Positions 11,501 through 18,546 of a DNA stretch of 64,000 nt are shown piece by piece. The DNA lies in NCBI GenBank assembly GCA_016929595.1, contig JAFGIN010000049.1, positions 1 through 64,000 on the forward strand. The letters are read 5' to 3'. The DNA is from Chitinispirillaceae bacterium. Lineage in GTDB: Bacteria > Fibrobacterota > Chitinivibrionia > Chitinivibrionales > Chitinispirillaceae. A model generated the notes under the pieces. It was given only the letters and a program-made list of their open reading frames with translations. It was not told the origin of the DNA and ran no database searches. A program made the translations under genes and the position numbers. Each line of letters opens with the position of its first letter. Positions within the stretch are counted from its first letter, which is position 1.

Positions 11501-11850
11501 AGAATCGGAAACAGAAATGATTCAGTTTTTCCTGAACCGGTCCCAGTAGTGATAATAGTTGGTTCAGCTTTTTTGCCAACGGTACTGAGACGATGCCACG
11601 ATTTTACCTGATGATCATAGGGGAGCCATGATGGCTTAATTGTTAATGGAATATTCTGAAGGTCATTTTCGTTTGCTTTAACAAATGGTAGTTTCAGCGA
11701 TAAATAGGGACCTTTGAACATTCCTTCTGATGGATGAGTGACAAAATCGTAAAACGCTTTGTGCACCTCTTTATCCTGAAAAGTGAAAGTCGCTTTAAGA
11801 TATGCGAGAATCGACTCCTTAATTTCAATTGCCTGATTGAGACTTAACAT
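5536..11850 (-). CDS. Giant DEAD-box helicase with DUF1998 and C-terminal nuclease-like domain (DruE or DrmA/DrmB-like)
   Basis: The protein has 2104 residues. The N-terminal helicase lobe carries Walker A TTGTGSGKT (near 100) and DELHTYDG (near 240). A very long insertion separates it from lobe 2, which carries TSTLEMGIDIG (near 1030) and QRIGRAGRASG (near 1056). Several Cys pairs that could form zinc ribbons occur (CRECG near 490, CPECN near 590, CSECG near 940, CSNCD near 1345, CRLCG near 1475). The DUF1998 signature CSCQYMDKDGCYHC lies near 1640. Beyond it (about 1765-1840) RADGVEFHTRTDFL, YLDGYQFH and DIEKRK resemble a Vsr/DUF559-type endonuclease. Druantia DruE and the DISARM DrmA+DrmB pair share the helicase-DUF1998 plan. 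I cannot assign it to one of them without a profile search. It probably translocates on and cuts invading DNA together with the neighbouring proteins. Confidence 0.85.
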   Translation of the reverse strand: MLSLNQAIEIKESILAYLKATFTFQDKEVHKAFYDFVTHPSEGMFKGPYLSLKLPFVKANENDLQNIPLTIKPSWLPYDHQVKSWHRLSTVGKKAEPTIITTGTGSGKTESFLFPILDYCHRNLHRQGIKVIILYPMNALATDQAKRLAGYINDDQRLRGRITAGLFIGEGKDAAKYPKTMGPDHIIENRESILSSPPDILLTNFKMLDYGLMKGNYNDLWLGNYQDPELLQFLVLDELHTYDGAQGTDVANLIRRLKLKLSIPENHLCPVGTSATIGTGEDASLQLSDYASKIFGETIQPDCIVAEKRITVEEFFADDDLLETFTPRTNVLKDVKPLTGEGYDKYIERQIGFWQMDRSTLAQDLIKLKLVKDLVAVVNKDKGVHTLETIVKNLSSRNKNFRDVPQWNEQFQFNPKESIVLSLFSLISEAYVVDQQNGRKTPFLYIQTQLWIRELSGVLRTISEQPHFTWKADIDQDDRLALPPWFCRECGASGWLGIKHDNKERFEKEINDIYEKFFSNHKHIYFANRTSWFSQKDAIDCGYEANDTFHKFIDNVTLILHSDTEDKRTDITAFRKLTSSGYNDHVCPECNTRNGVSIIGTRVATLSSITVSQVLATDLDIQNEQNRKVLAFTNSVQDAAHQAGFIEARNYRFTFRSSLQRVINKLDRAISLQELAGEFITYWKQHSDETGKNPLDAFYYRFYPTDYLGKSAPQDYKNDSGFYELHFVKEFDDRITWECFSEFGYDAQIGRTLEKTLSSATFFVLEDLLAVWNSMEPWLRENDRSGTIDKDSFLRFIELVLHRVRVRGAVSHCYLEKFREHDLKLWDLNWMKDSRHFLNRKFGSRTRLPKLLTSYPESRGLLDSTHAKTSNWFHQYYKKCFPLASNYVDMVNDFYTQLIEAMVKIGIVDKANTEEKTNVAISPQKLFVTHNIKAYSCSECGHLLTVGETEHDLTGGKCLVHRCQGAYKIDDVVEKNNYYQLVYNRNRSPRIYAADHTGLIPRKPRELLEEDFKTRPNFNSRNALVATSTLEMGIDIGTLNTAINNSIPPQPSNFLQRIGRAGRASGSALVVNFAQSKDHDLYYYTEPLEMMVGEVNTPGCYIEAKEILKRHFFAFCIDSWTRLDPKNNHIPHNINALRIETSDLLSTDFFVNKILHYIKVNEDKLFNSFKNGYLHDVDAKVFDHLRYELDSDNFYQFNRNIFVNLKDDIYKIQEIRKEIELRIKELKLGKKDPERIELENEKKNLGGIIMSIKKRNTLEHLTNAGALPNYAFPETGVTLTAKVLGNQAASSNKVPLNKDFEIVRAASQALKEFAPDNFFYSQGFKFLVTGINTFDWSDRNSFHKKRFCSNCDHIEMDETAPKGYCPKCNHESWGSSSNVHTFAKLLSVKSFNNQSDASINDSSDEREKIRYNVLQHFNFKENNSRGAYAMKDIPFGIEFFKEVTITDTNLGRKDVVDPRKVKINETEAPAHGFITCRLCGKSSSHVRQKVNGNDYKFHYGYCKYKDRNYNGVSDDVFEEVFFFRQMQTEALKILLPVQELNSDAEIKMFQAGIELGLKKYFKGNPEHIRISVYSEYNHITTKFDKYLVLYDSIPGGTGYLEKIFNVNEFSKLLLASYKEIKSCSCQYMDKDGCYHCIYSYSNQYHQAELSRAKAEKRFEEIVKRIEDWETHPSGLGNLTNSGNIEESELEERFIRSLKKLANKNENWRISETNDDGTISYKLSYEDHYKKLHFHIRPQVNLGRADGVEFHTRTDFLIICTHCEINGLVVEDKSSLHRIAIYLDGYQFHASKEHNSFLKDIEKRKAVVNSGNHYTWTLTWDDIEHFDGYLSEDDKAKRNDFLHDRLHAEKGFLETRATLLQAVKRDTTAPKKFENNFIRLLEALKSIDTIKQIQNDISLYCAFFQKKLFTPSFAPDKVQDALQNSVMDTFCINNRTLDGWVPVSLVEQNPLFAAKFAVNIKNSTLFGGYTVNSTDEIDKKSWNQFWAIFNLIQFFDYESTEQKTPCDVTINIDAIIAAFPSVLHDALWKLYNAGLLQSEEDEIQLNSLLDENGNVLAEAELIMTSTKQVYNPYSEADKEIFEKNSFTLVSIDELRETEYETTGIR

Positions 11851-11866
11851 GTTTTAATTTTCCAGT

Positions 11867-13375
11867 TTATTTTCTGGAGGTTACTTCCCAGTAACCACCT
11901 TTATCGGGTCCAATTCGTTTAAGTAGTCCATTTTTTCGCAAATTACGGATATTCCAGTCAACAGTGTGGTATGAAATAGATAACTTTTCTGAAATGCTTT
12001 TTACAGTGATTTCCCTGTCATCCTGAATAAGCCGAAGAATTTTCTCCGTAGTTTTCTCCGTAGTTTTCTCCGTAGTTTTCTCCGTAGTTACACCGCCAGT
12101 TTCAATGCCAACTACGTTTTTTGGTGTTTCACTGTCTTTTTCCCCGACGTTTTCACCGACACCATTTCTTGTTATATCTTCAAATTGTTTGATTGTCTCT
12201 AGTTTAAAACTCAGTATAACGGAATCGAATTCTATTATGTACTCTGGCCTTGTGTCATTATAAGCCCTCCAGTTGTCATCGATTTTATCGAGGCCAAATC
12301 CGGCGTTTTCTGCGAGTTTAACCATCCGGAAAAGTTTTGCAAGTACCGGGTTTCTGGGTAATGAAATATCTTTACTTTTCAGTTCACTGAATGGTTTGGG
12401 CAAACCACCCGGGTTATAATACTCTATACGATCAGTAAAAATGCGTATGCGGGAGCGGGATGGCGAAAAATAATCGGCATGCATGAGCATGTTAACCAGT
12501 GCTTCACGTATGCTGACAAGTCCGGGAGAGAGCTCCTCTCCAAACCCTTCAGCAGTCAAAGTAAAATGTACATCTACTTTTTGTTTTAATCGGGCAAAAC
12601 ACTCAAAGTAGTATTCCCAGAGATTTTCCTGTTCATCGAGTCTAAACGTGTAACGCTGTCTTGCATCTGTATATGATGTACCCGGAATTTCAAGCAGATC
12701 GATTCGGAAATCCGGGAAATGTTTTTCGATTGCATCCCGTTTACCAAGCATGAGAAGACCCGCAAAGGTACACTGATCACCATCCATGATACGCATCTTC
12801 TGTAAAAATTCTGACTCATCATACCGGTTGTAACTGGCATTGGGGCTGAATCGAGACATGTAATCGCGGTAGCGTCGCAGTGATGTGTCATTCAGGCTGT
12901 TCCGGCTGGTGCCCGGCGCTGTTTTTGTTGTTCTGGTGCCAAACGCCCGGTCGCGCAGCATACTGTCAATCTCTTCAGATGTCGCGCGTTGGTCCCCACT
13001 GCCCCTGCGGATAAATGTATTCGCCTGTGTGTTGAAATAAACAGGTTTATTGGGGTGTACAGGGATGTAAAATGCAATAACCGATTTTTCATTAAATGTG
13101 AAATGTTCCTGCTTTGTATCAATAAAGACATTAAACTTTTCACTTCGCAGGGTATTTAAAAAGTCCTGTGAAAGTTTTTCGGCATTGCCAACCCCTGAAA
13201 TCTCGTAATTCTTTTTATTTTCAGTAACACCTAGTACCAGCCATCCTCCGCTGGTATTGGAAAACGCTGATACTGTTTCCCATACGGACTTAGGAAGTTC
13301 ACTCTGAGCAGCTTTTACCTCGAAATCTTCCCATTCGAGGTTTGTAAGTTTTTGTATAAGTTCTTCTTTATTCAT
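11867..13375 (-). CDS. AlbA/Schlafen-type ATP-binding protein with C-terminal HTH (COG2865-like)
   Basis: The protein has 502 residues. An AlbA_2 (Schlafen-like) domain fills the first 130 (DFEVKAAQ, then SGGWLVLGV). A GHKL/HATPase-4-type region follows at about 285-365 (REALVNMLMHADY, NPGGLP, GFGLDKI). A low-complexity linker repeats KTTE four times, and the C-terminus is a winged helix (about 440-500, ISEKLSISYHTVDWNIRNL). Such proteins usually act as DNA-binding regulators. In defence islands they often sit beside methylases and helicases as sensors or regulators. The gene lies 16 bp upstream of the giant helicase, with which it forms an operon. It has no clear Shine-Dalgarno before ATG 13375. 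A REP-like cluster separates it from the methyltransferase gene, so it may have its own promoter. Confidence 0.85.
   Translation of the reverse strand: MNKEELIQKLTNLEWEDFEVKAAQSELPKSVWETVSAFSNTSGGWLVLGVTENKKNYEISGVGNAEKLSQDFLNTLRSEKFNVFIDTKQEHFTFNEKSVIAFYIPVHPNKPVYFNTQANTFIRRGSGDQRATSEEIDSMLRDRAFGTRTTKTAPGTSRNSLNDTSLRRYRDYMSRFSPNASYNRYDESEFLQKMRIMDGDQCTFAGLLMLGKRDAIEKHFPDFRIDLLEIPGTSYTDARQRYTFRLDEQENLWEYYFECFARLKQKVDVHFTLTAEGFGEELSPGLVSIREALVNMLMHADYFSPSRSRIRIFTDRIEYYNPGGLPKPFSELKSKDISLPRNPVLAKLFRMVKLAENAGFGLDKIDDNWRAYNDTRPEYIIEFDSVILSFKLETIKQFEDITRNGVGENVGEKDSETPKNVVGIETGGVTTEKTTEKTTEKTTEKILRLIQDDREITVKSISEKLSISYHTVDWNIRNLRKNGLLKRIGPDKGGYWEVTSRK
12040..12087 (-). repeat. Four perfect 12-bp tandem units in the AlbA-family gene
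   Basis: TTTTCTCCGTAG (plus-strand reading) occurs four times head to tail without a mismatch, encoding four KTTE units in the linker before the HTH domain. The unit is a multiple of three, so copy-number changes alter linker length without breaking the frame. Confidence 0.9.
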
Positions 13376-13695
13376 AATATGCGTATTCTTTAAATATGAT
13401 ATTTTTGTTAATAATTGTGATATTATTTATCCCGCCCTTACAGGGCTTGAAAACCGTTGTAACCATTTCGTTAACCCGGCAACCCAGGCCTTCGCATTCG
13501 CTACTGCCTGGGCTATTAAATCACGCCCTTTCAGGGCTAATATTCAATGGGTGTCATCCCATTTTCTAAGCTCTGAAGGAGCGGTATACAATAGCCCGGG
13601 CTGAAGGCCCGGGTTATTGTACGCAAATTAATTTTTTAGCCCTGAAGGGGCGTGATAATTGCCAATTGACATACCACACTCTCTCATAACTAATA
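13376..13695. repeat. REP-like hairpin cluster inside the defence operon
   Basis: At least five short GC-rich palindromic elements lie in an otherwise AT-rich gap. They are CGCCCTTACAGGGCT (13433-13447), a CCCAGGC/GCCTGGG hairpin (13483-13512), CACGCCCTTTCAGGGCTA (13522-13539), a 14-bp-arm hairpin at 13587-13621, and an inverted copy of the third element (13637-13657, AGCCCTGAAGGGGCG). The inverted outer copies and the central long hairpin resemble REP/REPIN elements mobilised by RAYT (Y1) transposases. They could also act as a transcriptional attenuator or mRNA stabiliser between the two gene blocks. No gene is seen here. Confidence 0.75.
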
Positions 13696-16600
13696 TCACC
13701 CTTCCGACTCCCCTCTCTTTACGGGAGAGTGGCTGGGCGGTGCACTGAGTCCCGATGTGTCGGGATCGAAGTGGGAGAGGTCAAAAACCATCTCAAAATG
13801 CGCCCACGCGGTTTTGTAATCCTCTATACGATCGCATTTGTCGAATGGAGCAGGATAGATCACCTTTTTGCCGTAATATAGTTCACTTTTTGTAATGGTA
13901 TGTTCATACGTTTCTCCGGCTTTCATATCACGGATTTTTTCCCAGTCCGGACGGTCGACTCCTACGCCGTTGAGCCCTTTGGAGCAGGTGAAAACAATAT
14001 TACCTGTTGTATCGTACCAGGTGTCATCTTCGTTCTGCTGAAGAACAGGGAACTGCACATTGTAAATTAGTATAAGCTCTTCGAGAGTTAAACCCAGAGC
14101 CATTGCGGTGATAACATCTATCTCAACAAGGGCTTGTCTGCGCTCATACCAATTACGGAGAGGAGTTACCCACTGCCACTCTTTTGTGAGCGTGTGGAAT
14201 GGTTTGAGACGAGGGTCGTTTTTACTCCAGATATCTTTAATGAATGATTCCTGGAAGTTGCGTTCCCAGAGAGGGGCGTAGTATTTGTTGAGGCAGTTGA
14301 GAAGTAATGTACGGCTTAATAATATTGTTTCGTATTTTTCAGGTATTTCAATAGGAAATTTGCTTACAGTATCGTAGTTTACATGACCCTTTCCAATAGA
14401 TTTTACAAAAAAGTCCATAATAATAGAACACGTTATTGCACAAAGGGCAACTACAGTTTTCTCTTCAGGAAAAGAGATCGTAAAAATTGTATTAATATGT
14501 GAAATTTTTGGAGCAATTATCGCCGGTTGGAGTGATCTCTCAGATGAAGTACCTATCATTTCCTTAAATGATAATCTATACTGGTCTATCCACAGCCTTT
14601 CATCGAAATCCTTTTTAGTGTATTCTAAAAATTTTTCCATTTCTATTGCTGGACTATAGTTCACAGTAGGAACATAATTCTCTTCAATTTCACTTAAGTT
14701 AACGACATCAAAATCAGAATTCAGTAAGCATGGCACTCTTGGACTCTTATAAATCGGTGTACCAACAAAGAAATTGGGCCCACTATATATAATTTCATAA
14801 TTCTCAATATTGCCAGTTATAGTTTTTCTACTTATTATCCCATTATTTACGGCATTTGTTTGATGAAAGCATTCAGTAGTAAAAAATTGTGTGTCTCGAA
14901 CAGCTTTACCACCTCCAATTTTCTTTAGTACTGAAACAATTTCTTTTGAATGCGTACTTATTAATTTTACAGTTTCCCAATTATCATTTCCTTCAAATGT
15001 TTTTGAAATAGTAAGCAGCTCATCTTTTGTAATATTAACGACCCTAGATCTATGGGGATGAATATTCCAAACGAGTTTTGCGGAATTAACATCTTTTACT
15101 TTATACCCCCCAACAAATCCTTCACCATTGTGTACAAAACACCCGTCTATTGTTGCTGGATGAAATAAATTATTTATCGAAATAAAACGAACATTGTTTT
15201 TAATACTCCCGTAAACATGTACTCCGTAAATAGTTTCGTGATGGACTTCAGCAAAAAGGACTAACTCATTCCTAAACTGAAAATGGTAAACCAATCGCTG
15301 GTACACTTCTTTACGTAATAAAAACCCATTCGGATCGTCATAAATACCTTCTGGATGTAGTAACCCTAAAAATCCATTCTGAGAAATCCAATGAAAACCA
15401 TTTTCAATTACACACTTGTATAAATTTGTCTGTTGTCCTTTGAGAAGAGGATAATTCTGAAATGCATTCATAAATGCACTAGATGCTTCTATTTCAATTG
15501 CCTCAGCATAATAGTTTTCTTTTTGTTGGACAATTGATAAAAATTCCTGTTGCATTTTCCTCGCCTGAGGCGCAGACGCTTGTCTTATCTCAAGTTCAGG
15601 AAATACCTCACTCATAACCCCTTTTTCCTCAAAGGTAATCTTCAACCACGGTGGGTTCCCGACTGCAATATCAAACCCACCCTTTTCCCTGAACACTTCT
15701 ACAAATTCCAACTGATAATGAAAGAACCTGTACATCTCTGCATATTTCGTTACCAGTTTCACCCTGTTATTATCAAACAGTGTTGTTTTTCCTACATGGT
15801 CTGCCAGTTCTTTCCCTGCCTGTAAACTCTTCTCTTTTTTTCGATAATTCGCAAGATCCTCAGCGGTTTCGGTGCCTTTCAAGGTATAATCCAGAATATA
15901 GAGGATATCTTCATACCATTCATAGCGACTCGGTAGATCTGCAGCCTTTCGTACATCCCAGAACCACAAACTGCACCAGTAGTCCATAATCATCTTCAGT
16001 TTAAAATAGGGAGCGTTGTGGTTAATACGCTGATTAGCAATCTTTTCTTTCTCTTCGTAGCTGCGAAGATCAAGTTTCCCCTGTTTAGCAAGATCATCTG
16101 CACCAAAAACAATGATACTGCTATTAGTGTCCTCGTTGATTCGTTTCTGATAGATGTAATGTTCTTCTAAAAGTACATCTATCTTTTCAGAGATCTTTTT
16201 CAGTTTAAATACTTCATCGGCATCAATGGGTGCGCAAAACTCCCTTTTCCATTTACTGACCTTTGCCGCTTCAACAGGGTATTCCGATTTAAGTAATGCG
16301 ATCCCTGCAGAGGAGAGCATACCGGTATCCGGCAGCAGAAAGTGATAGATTTCGTTATCTTTACGCTGGATACCGTTTTTACCGAATGAGAGGTGTTTGG
16401 GCTCAGTTGTCCACCACTCTTTTTTATCCTTCGGTTTTTTGGGATCAGATTGTATTGCACTGGTGGTGTACACTTTCAGCCAGGCACCGACAACCGCGTT
16501 ACCAGTACCCAGACGGTATCCGAAAAACGGTGTCTGCATATCCTTGTGTATCACATTCAGCCAGAGTGATAGTTTGCCAAGCTCTACTGCAGTCGGGTTG

Positions 16601-18537
16601 ATATCCACACCATACACATTGCGCAAAGCGATATACGATTTTACTTTCTGCAGCTCTTCCCGGTATTTATCAGGCTCAAGGCGCCAGTTGGTGGCTTTCT
16701 GTTTTTTAAGTTCCTGCTGGCGATACTGCAGGTACGCTTCTGCGAGCTGGTTGATAACTTCATTGTGGAAGGCAGCAGCACCCATCGCTGGTTCGAGAAT
16801 CTTCAGTTTTAAAAGATCCAGAGCTGTTAATTCACCCTTGTCCAGTTTCTCAAGTATCGGTTTGAGGGTATACTTCACGGTGCACTGGGTGAGCACTTCG
16901 GGAGTATAATATGATGCCGATTTCTGGCGATCACGACCACTCAGGCGATAGATGAACGTTCCCTTTGGTATAATCCTCATGATGTCGTTTTCATCATGGT
17001 AGATCTCCTTTATATCGAAATCATCCATGCGTGAACGGGGAACAAGAAAGGAACCTTCATCGCGGGAAACTTTAGCAGAGTTTTCTTTGTCGGTCAGTTT
17101 ACGATGAGCTTCGATATAATCAGTTTCAGCAAAAAAACCACGGAATGCAAGGAGACTTTCGTAGACACTTCCGAGCTGGTTGATCCCGAGATTAGCATAC
17201 GATATACGACCACGAGCTTTGTTTTTCTGCTTTTTTGAAAGTGAGAGCTGACAGATAATCTCCTGCCAGATTACATTTCGCAGTTTCACTTTTGGTAATA
17301 TTTCAATAACCGTATCATTAAATAGTGGTGAATCAAGTTTGCGAATTTTAAAGCTGCGGTTTGCACCATCGTTTTCCCGGTACCCTGTGTTGAGTAACCG
17401 GAAGAGCAGACATAGGGATTCATGAAAGAAGAATCCGTTTTGACTGCTTGCGGTATTAAGTGGAACCTGCTCAAGATCGCGAAGCATTTCAAGAGAACAG
17501 CCCTTGAGGTAAACATCATCCTTTGATGGCAGAATATCCAGATCTTCACGGGATTCTGCATAGAAAAGAAACAACAGGCGATACACATAGGTGAGACATT
17601 CGTTTTTCAGTGTGTCTGCATTAATGCTGTCAACAATATGCCCATGCTCTACAAGATAGAAGACTGCTTCATTGGCAATCTTCTCTACAGCCTGGATTAC
17701 CCCCTCTTTAAGATCCTGCGTCACCTCATACGCTTTTTTATGGCTCTCTTCATCGAGCTGTTCCATCAAGACAATTTCAGACTGCGGAGCAAGCGTCTCT
17801 TTTGCCAGAAGCGTGTAGAAGAGGCTGTAGTAATTCCTGTCAACAGCAGCTTCATCAAAGAGCTCCTCCAGATCAAACTCCAGATAGCTTCCCCGAAACC
17901 ACTTTTCCTGTTCAAGCAGATAGACAATATTACCGGCGCAAAGAAGGATGTACTTTGGTCTACGGTGACCATCGAGCAAAAACAGTTGTGAAACCGCTTT
18001 ATTTATCACCATTGGCGATATTTGAATGCCTTCTGGAACGGTAAACACATTAGCCCACTGTAAACGGTTGTATTTTTGGGCACTTTTTTGAGTTGTATTA
18101 CTTTCTTCACTTTCGTACTGTTGTTCAAAGAGCCCATCCGGTTCCTCATCTCCCACTTTTATGAGAGAGTGCATCTCCATTATCATCAGGTGTGGCTGAA
18201 CATCACGATAAAGCGTATTACGTACCGGCAGTACCCGTTTTTCATCAACCGGGAACAGATCGCCATAGTCAGTATGCTCGCTGTCATATCCCAGCACCTT
18301 AAGTATTTCTTTATTAAAGGCACAGGTCACCGTAACTTTATCTTTGCAACGCAGGTTACCTTCGAAAATAGTTTTTTTGTACCGGAAGTACTTATCCTTA
18401 AGTGATCCGATGCGTTTTTGGATATCTTTAAGTGCTTCGGGGGCGTACCCGGTCTTTGCTATGGCTTCTTTAATGAAATCATCATTGAAGTAGTTTGACG
18501 AAAAATAGTCACCGATATTATGTAGAAATTTGATCAT
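13696..18537 (-). CDS. Large N6-adenine DNA methyltransferase (DrmMI/Eco57I-like)
   Basis: The protein has 1613 residues. The SAM-binding motif I (LEPAMGAAAF) is near 582 and the catalytic motif IV (GNPPW) near 960. The long stretch between them and the C-terminal region are typical of single-chain methylase/specificity proteins such as type IIG enzymes, PglX and DISARM DrmMI. It should methylate adenine at host sites to mark self DNA, with target recognition probably in the C-terminal third. I see no clear nuclease motif in the N-terminal 550 residues, but this was judged by eye. The start lies 9 bp after the SNF2 helicase stop, with AGGT upstream. The last 25 residues are encoded by sequence resembling a common intergenic repeat, so the true C-terminus may have been altered. 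Confidence 0.85.
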   Translation of the reverse strand: MIKFLHNIGDYFSSNYFNDDFIKEAIAKTGYAPEALKDIQKRIGSLKDKYFRYKKTIFEGNLRCKDKVTVTCAFNKEILKVLGYDSEHTDYGDLFPVDEKRVLPVRNTLYRDVQPHLMIMEMHSLIKVGDEEPDGLFEQQYESEESNTTQKSAQKYNRLQWANVFTVPEGIQISPMVINKAVSQLFLLDGHRRPKYILLCAGNIVYLLEQEKWFRGSYLEFDLEELFDEAAVDRNYYSLFYTLLAKETLAPQSEIVLMEQLDEESHKKAYEVTQDLKEGVIQAVEKIANEAVFYLVEHGHIVDSINADTLKNECLTYVYRLLFLFYAESREDLDILPSKDDVYLKGCSLEMLRDLEQVPLNTASSQNGFFFHESLCLLFRLLNTGYRENDGANRSFKIRKLDSPLFNDTVIEILPKVKLRNVIWQEIICQLSLSKKQKNKARGRISYANLGINQLGSVYESLLAFRGFFAETDYIEAHRKLTDKENSAKVSRDEGSFLVPRSRMDDFDIKEIYHDENDIMRIIPKGTFIYRLSGRDRQKSASYYTPEVLTQCTVKYTLKPILEKLDKGELTALDLLKLKILEPAMGAAAFHNEVINQLAEAYLQYRQQELKKQKATNWRLEPDKYREELQKVKSYIALRNVYGVDINPTAVELGKLSLWLNVIHKDMQTPFFGYRLGTGNAVVGAWLKVYTTSAIQSDPKKPKDKKEWWTTEPKHLSFGKNGIQRKDNEIYHFLLPDTGMLSSAGIALLKSEYPVEAAKVSKWKREFCAPIDADEVFKLKKISEKIDVLLEEHYIYQKRINEDTNSSIIVFGADDLAKQGKLDLRSYEEKEKIANQRINHNAPYFKLKMIMDYWCSLWFWDVRKAADLPSRYEWYEDILYILDYTLKGTETAEDLANYRKKEKSLQAGKELADHVGKTTLFDNNRVKLVTKYAEMYRFFHYQLEFVEVFREKGGFDIAVGNPPWLKITFEEKGVMSEVFPELEIRQASAPQARKMQQEFLSIVQQKENYYAEAIEIEASSAFMNAFQNYPLLKGQQTNLYKCVIENGFHWISQNGFLGLLHPEGIYDDPNGFLLRKEVYQRLVYHFQFRNELVLFAEVHHETIYGVHVYGSIKNNVRFISINNLFHPATIDGCFVHNGEGFVGGYKVKDVNSAKLVWNIHPHRSRVVNITKDELLTISKTFEGNDNWETVKLISTHSKEIVSVLKKIGGGKAVRDTQFFTTECFHQTNAVNNGIISRKTITGNIENYEIIYSGPNFFVGTPIYKSPRVPCLLNSDFDVVNLSEIEENYVPTVNYSPAIEMEKFLEYTKKDFDERLWIDQYRLSFKEMIGTSSERSLQPAIIAPKISHINTIFTISFPEEKTVVALCAITCSIIMDFFVKSIGKGHVNYDTVSKFPIEIPEKYETILLSRTLLLNCLNKYYAPLWERNFQESFIKDIWSKNDPRLKPFHTLTKEWQWVTPLRNWYERRQALVEIDVITAMALGLTLEELILIYNVQFPVLQQNEDDTWYDTTGNIVFTCSKGLNGVGVDRPDWEKIRDMKAGETYEHTITKSELYYGKKVIYPAPFDKCDRIEDYKTAWAHFEMVFDLSHFDPDTSGLSAPPSHSPVKRGESEG

Positions 18538-18546
18538 AGGGAAAGG

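Noticed and set aside
15550-16909. Several plus-strand open frames
   Set aside because: They lie wholly within the methyltransferase gene in other frames, have no ribosome sites and have unnatural composition.
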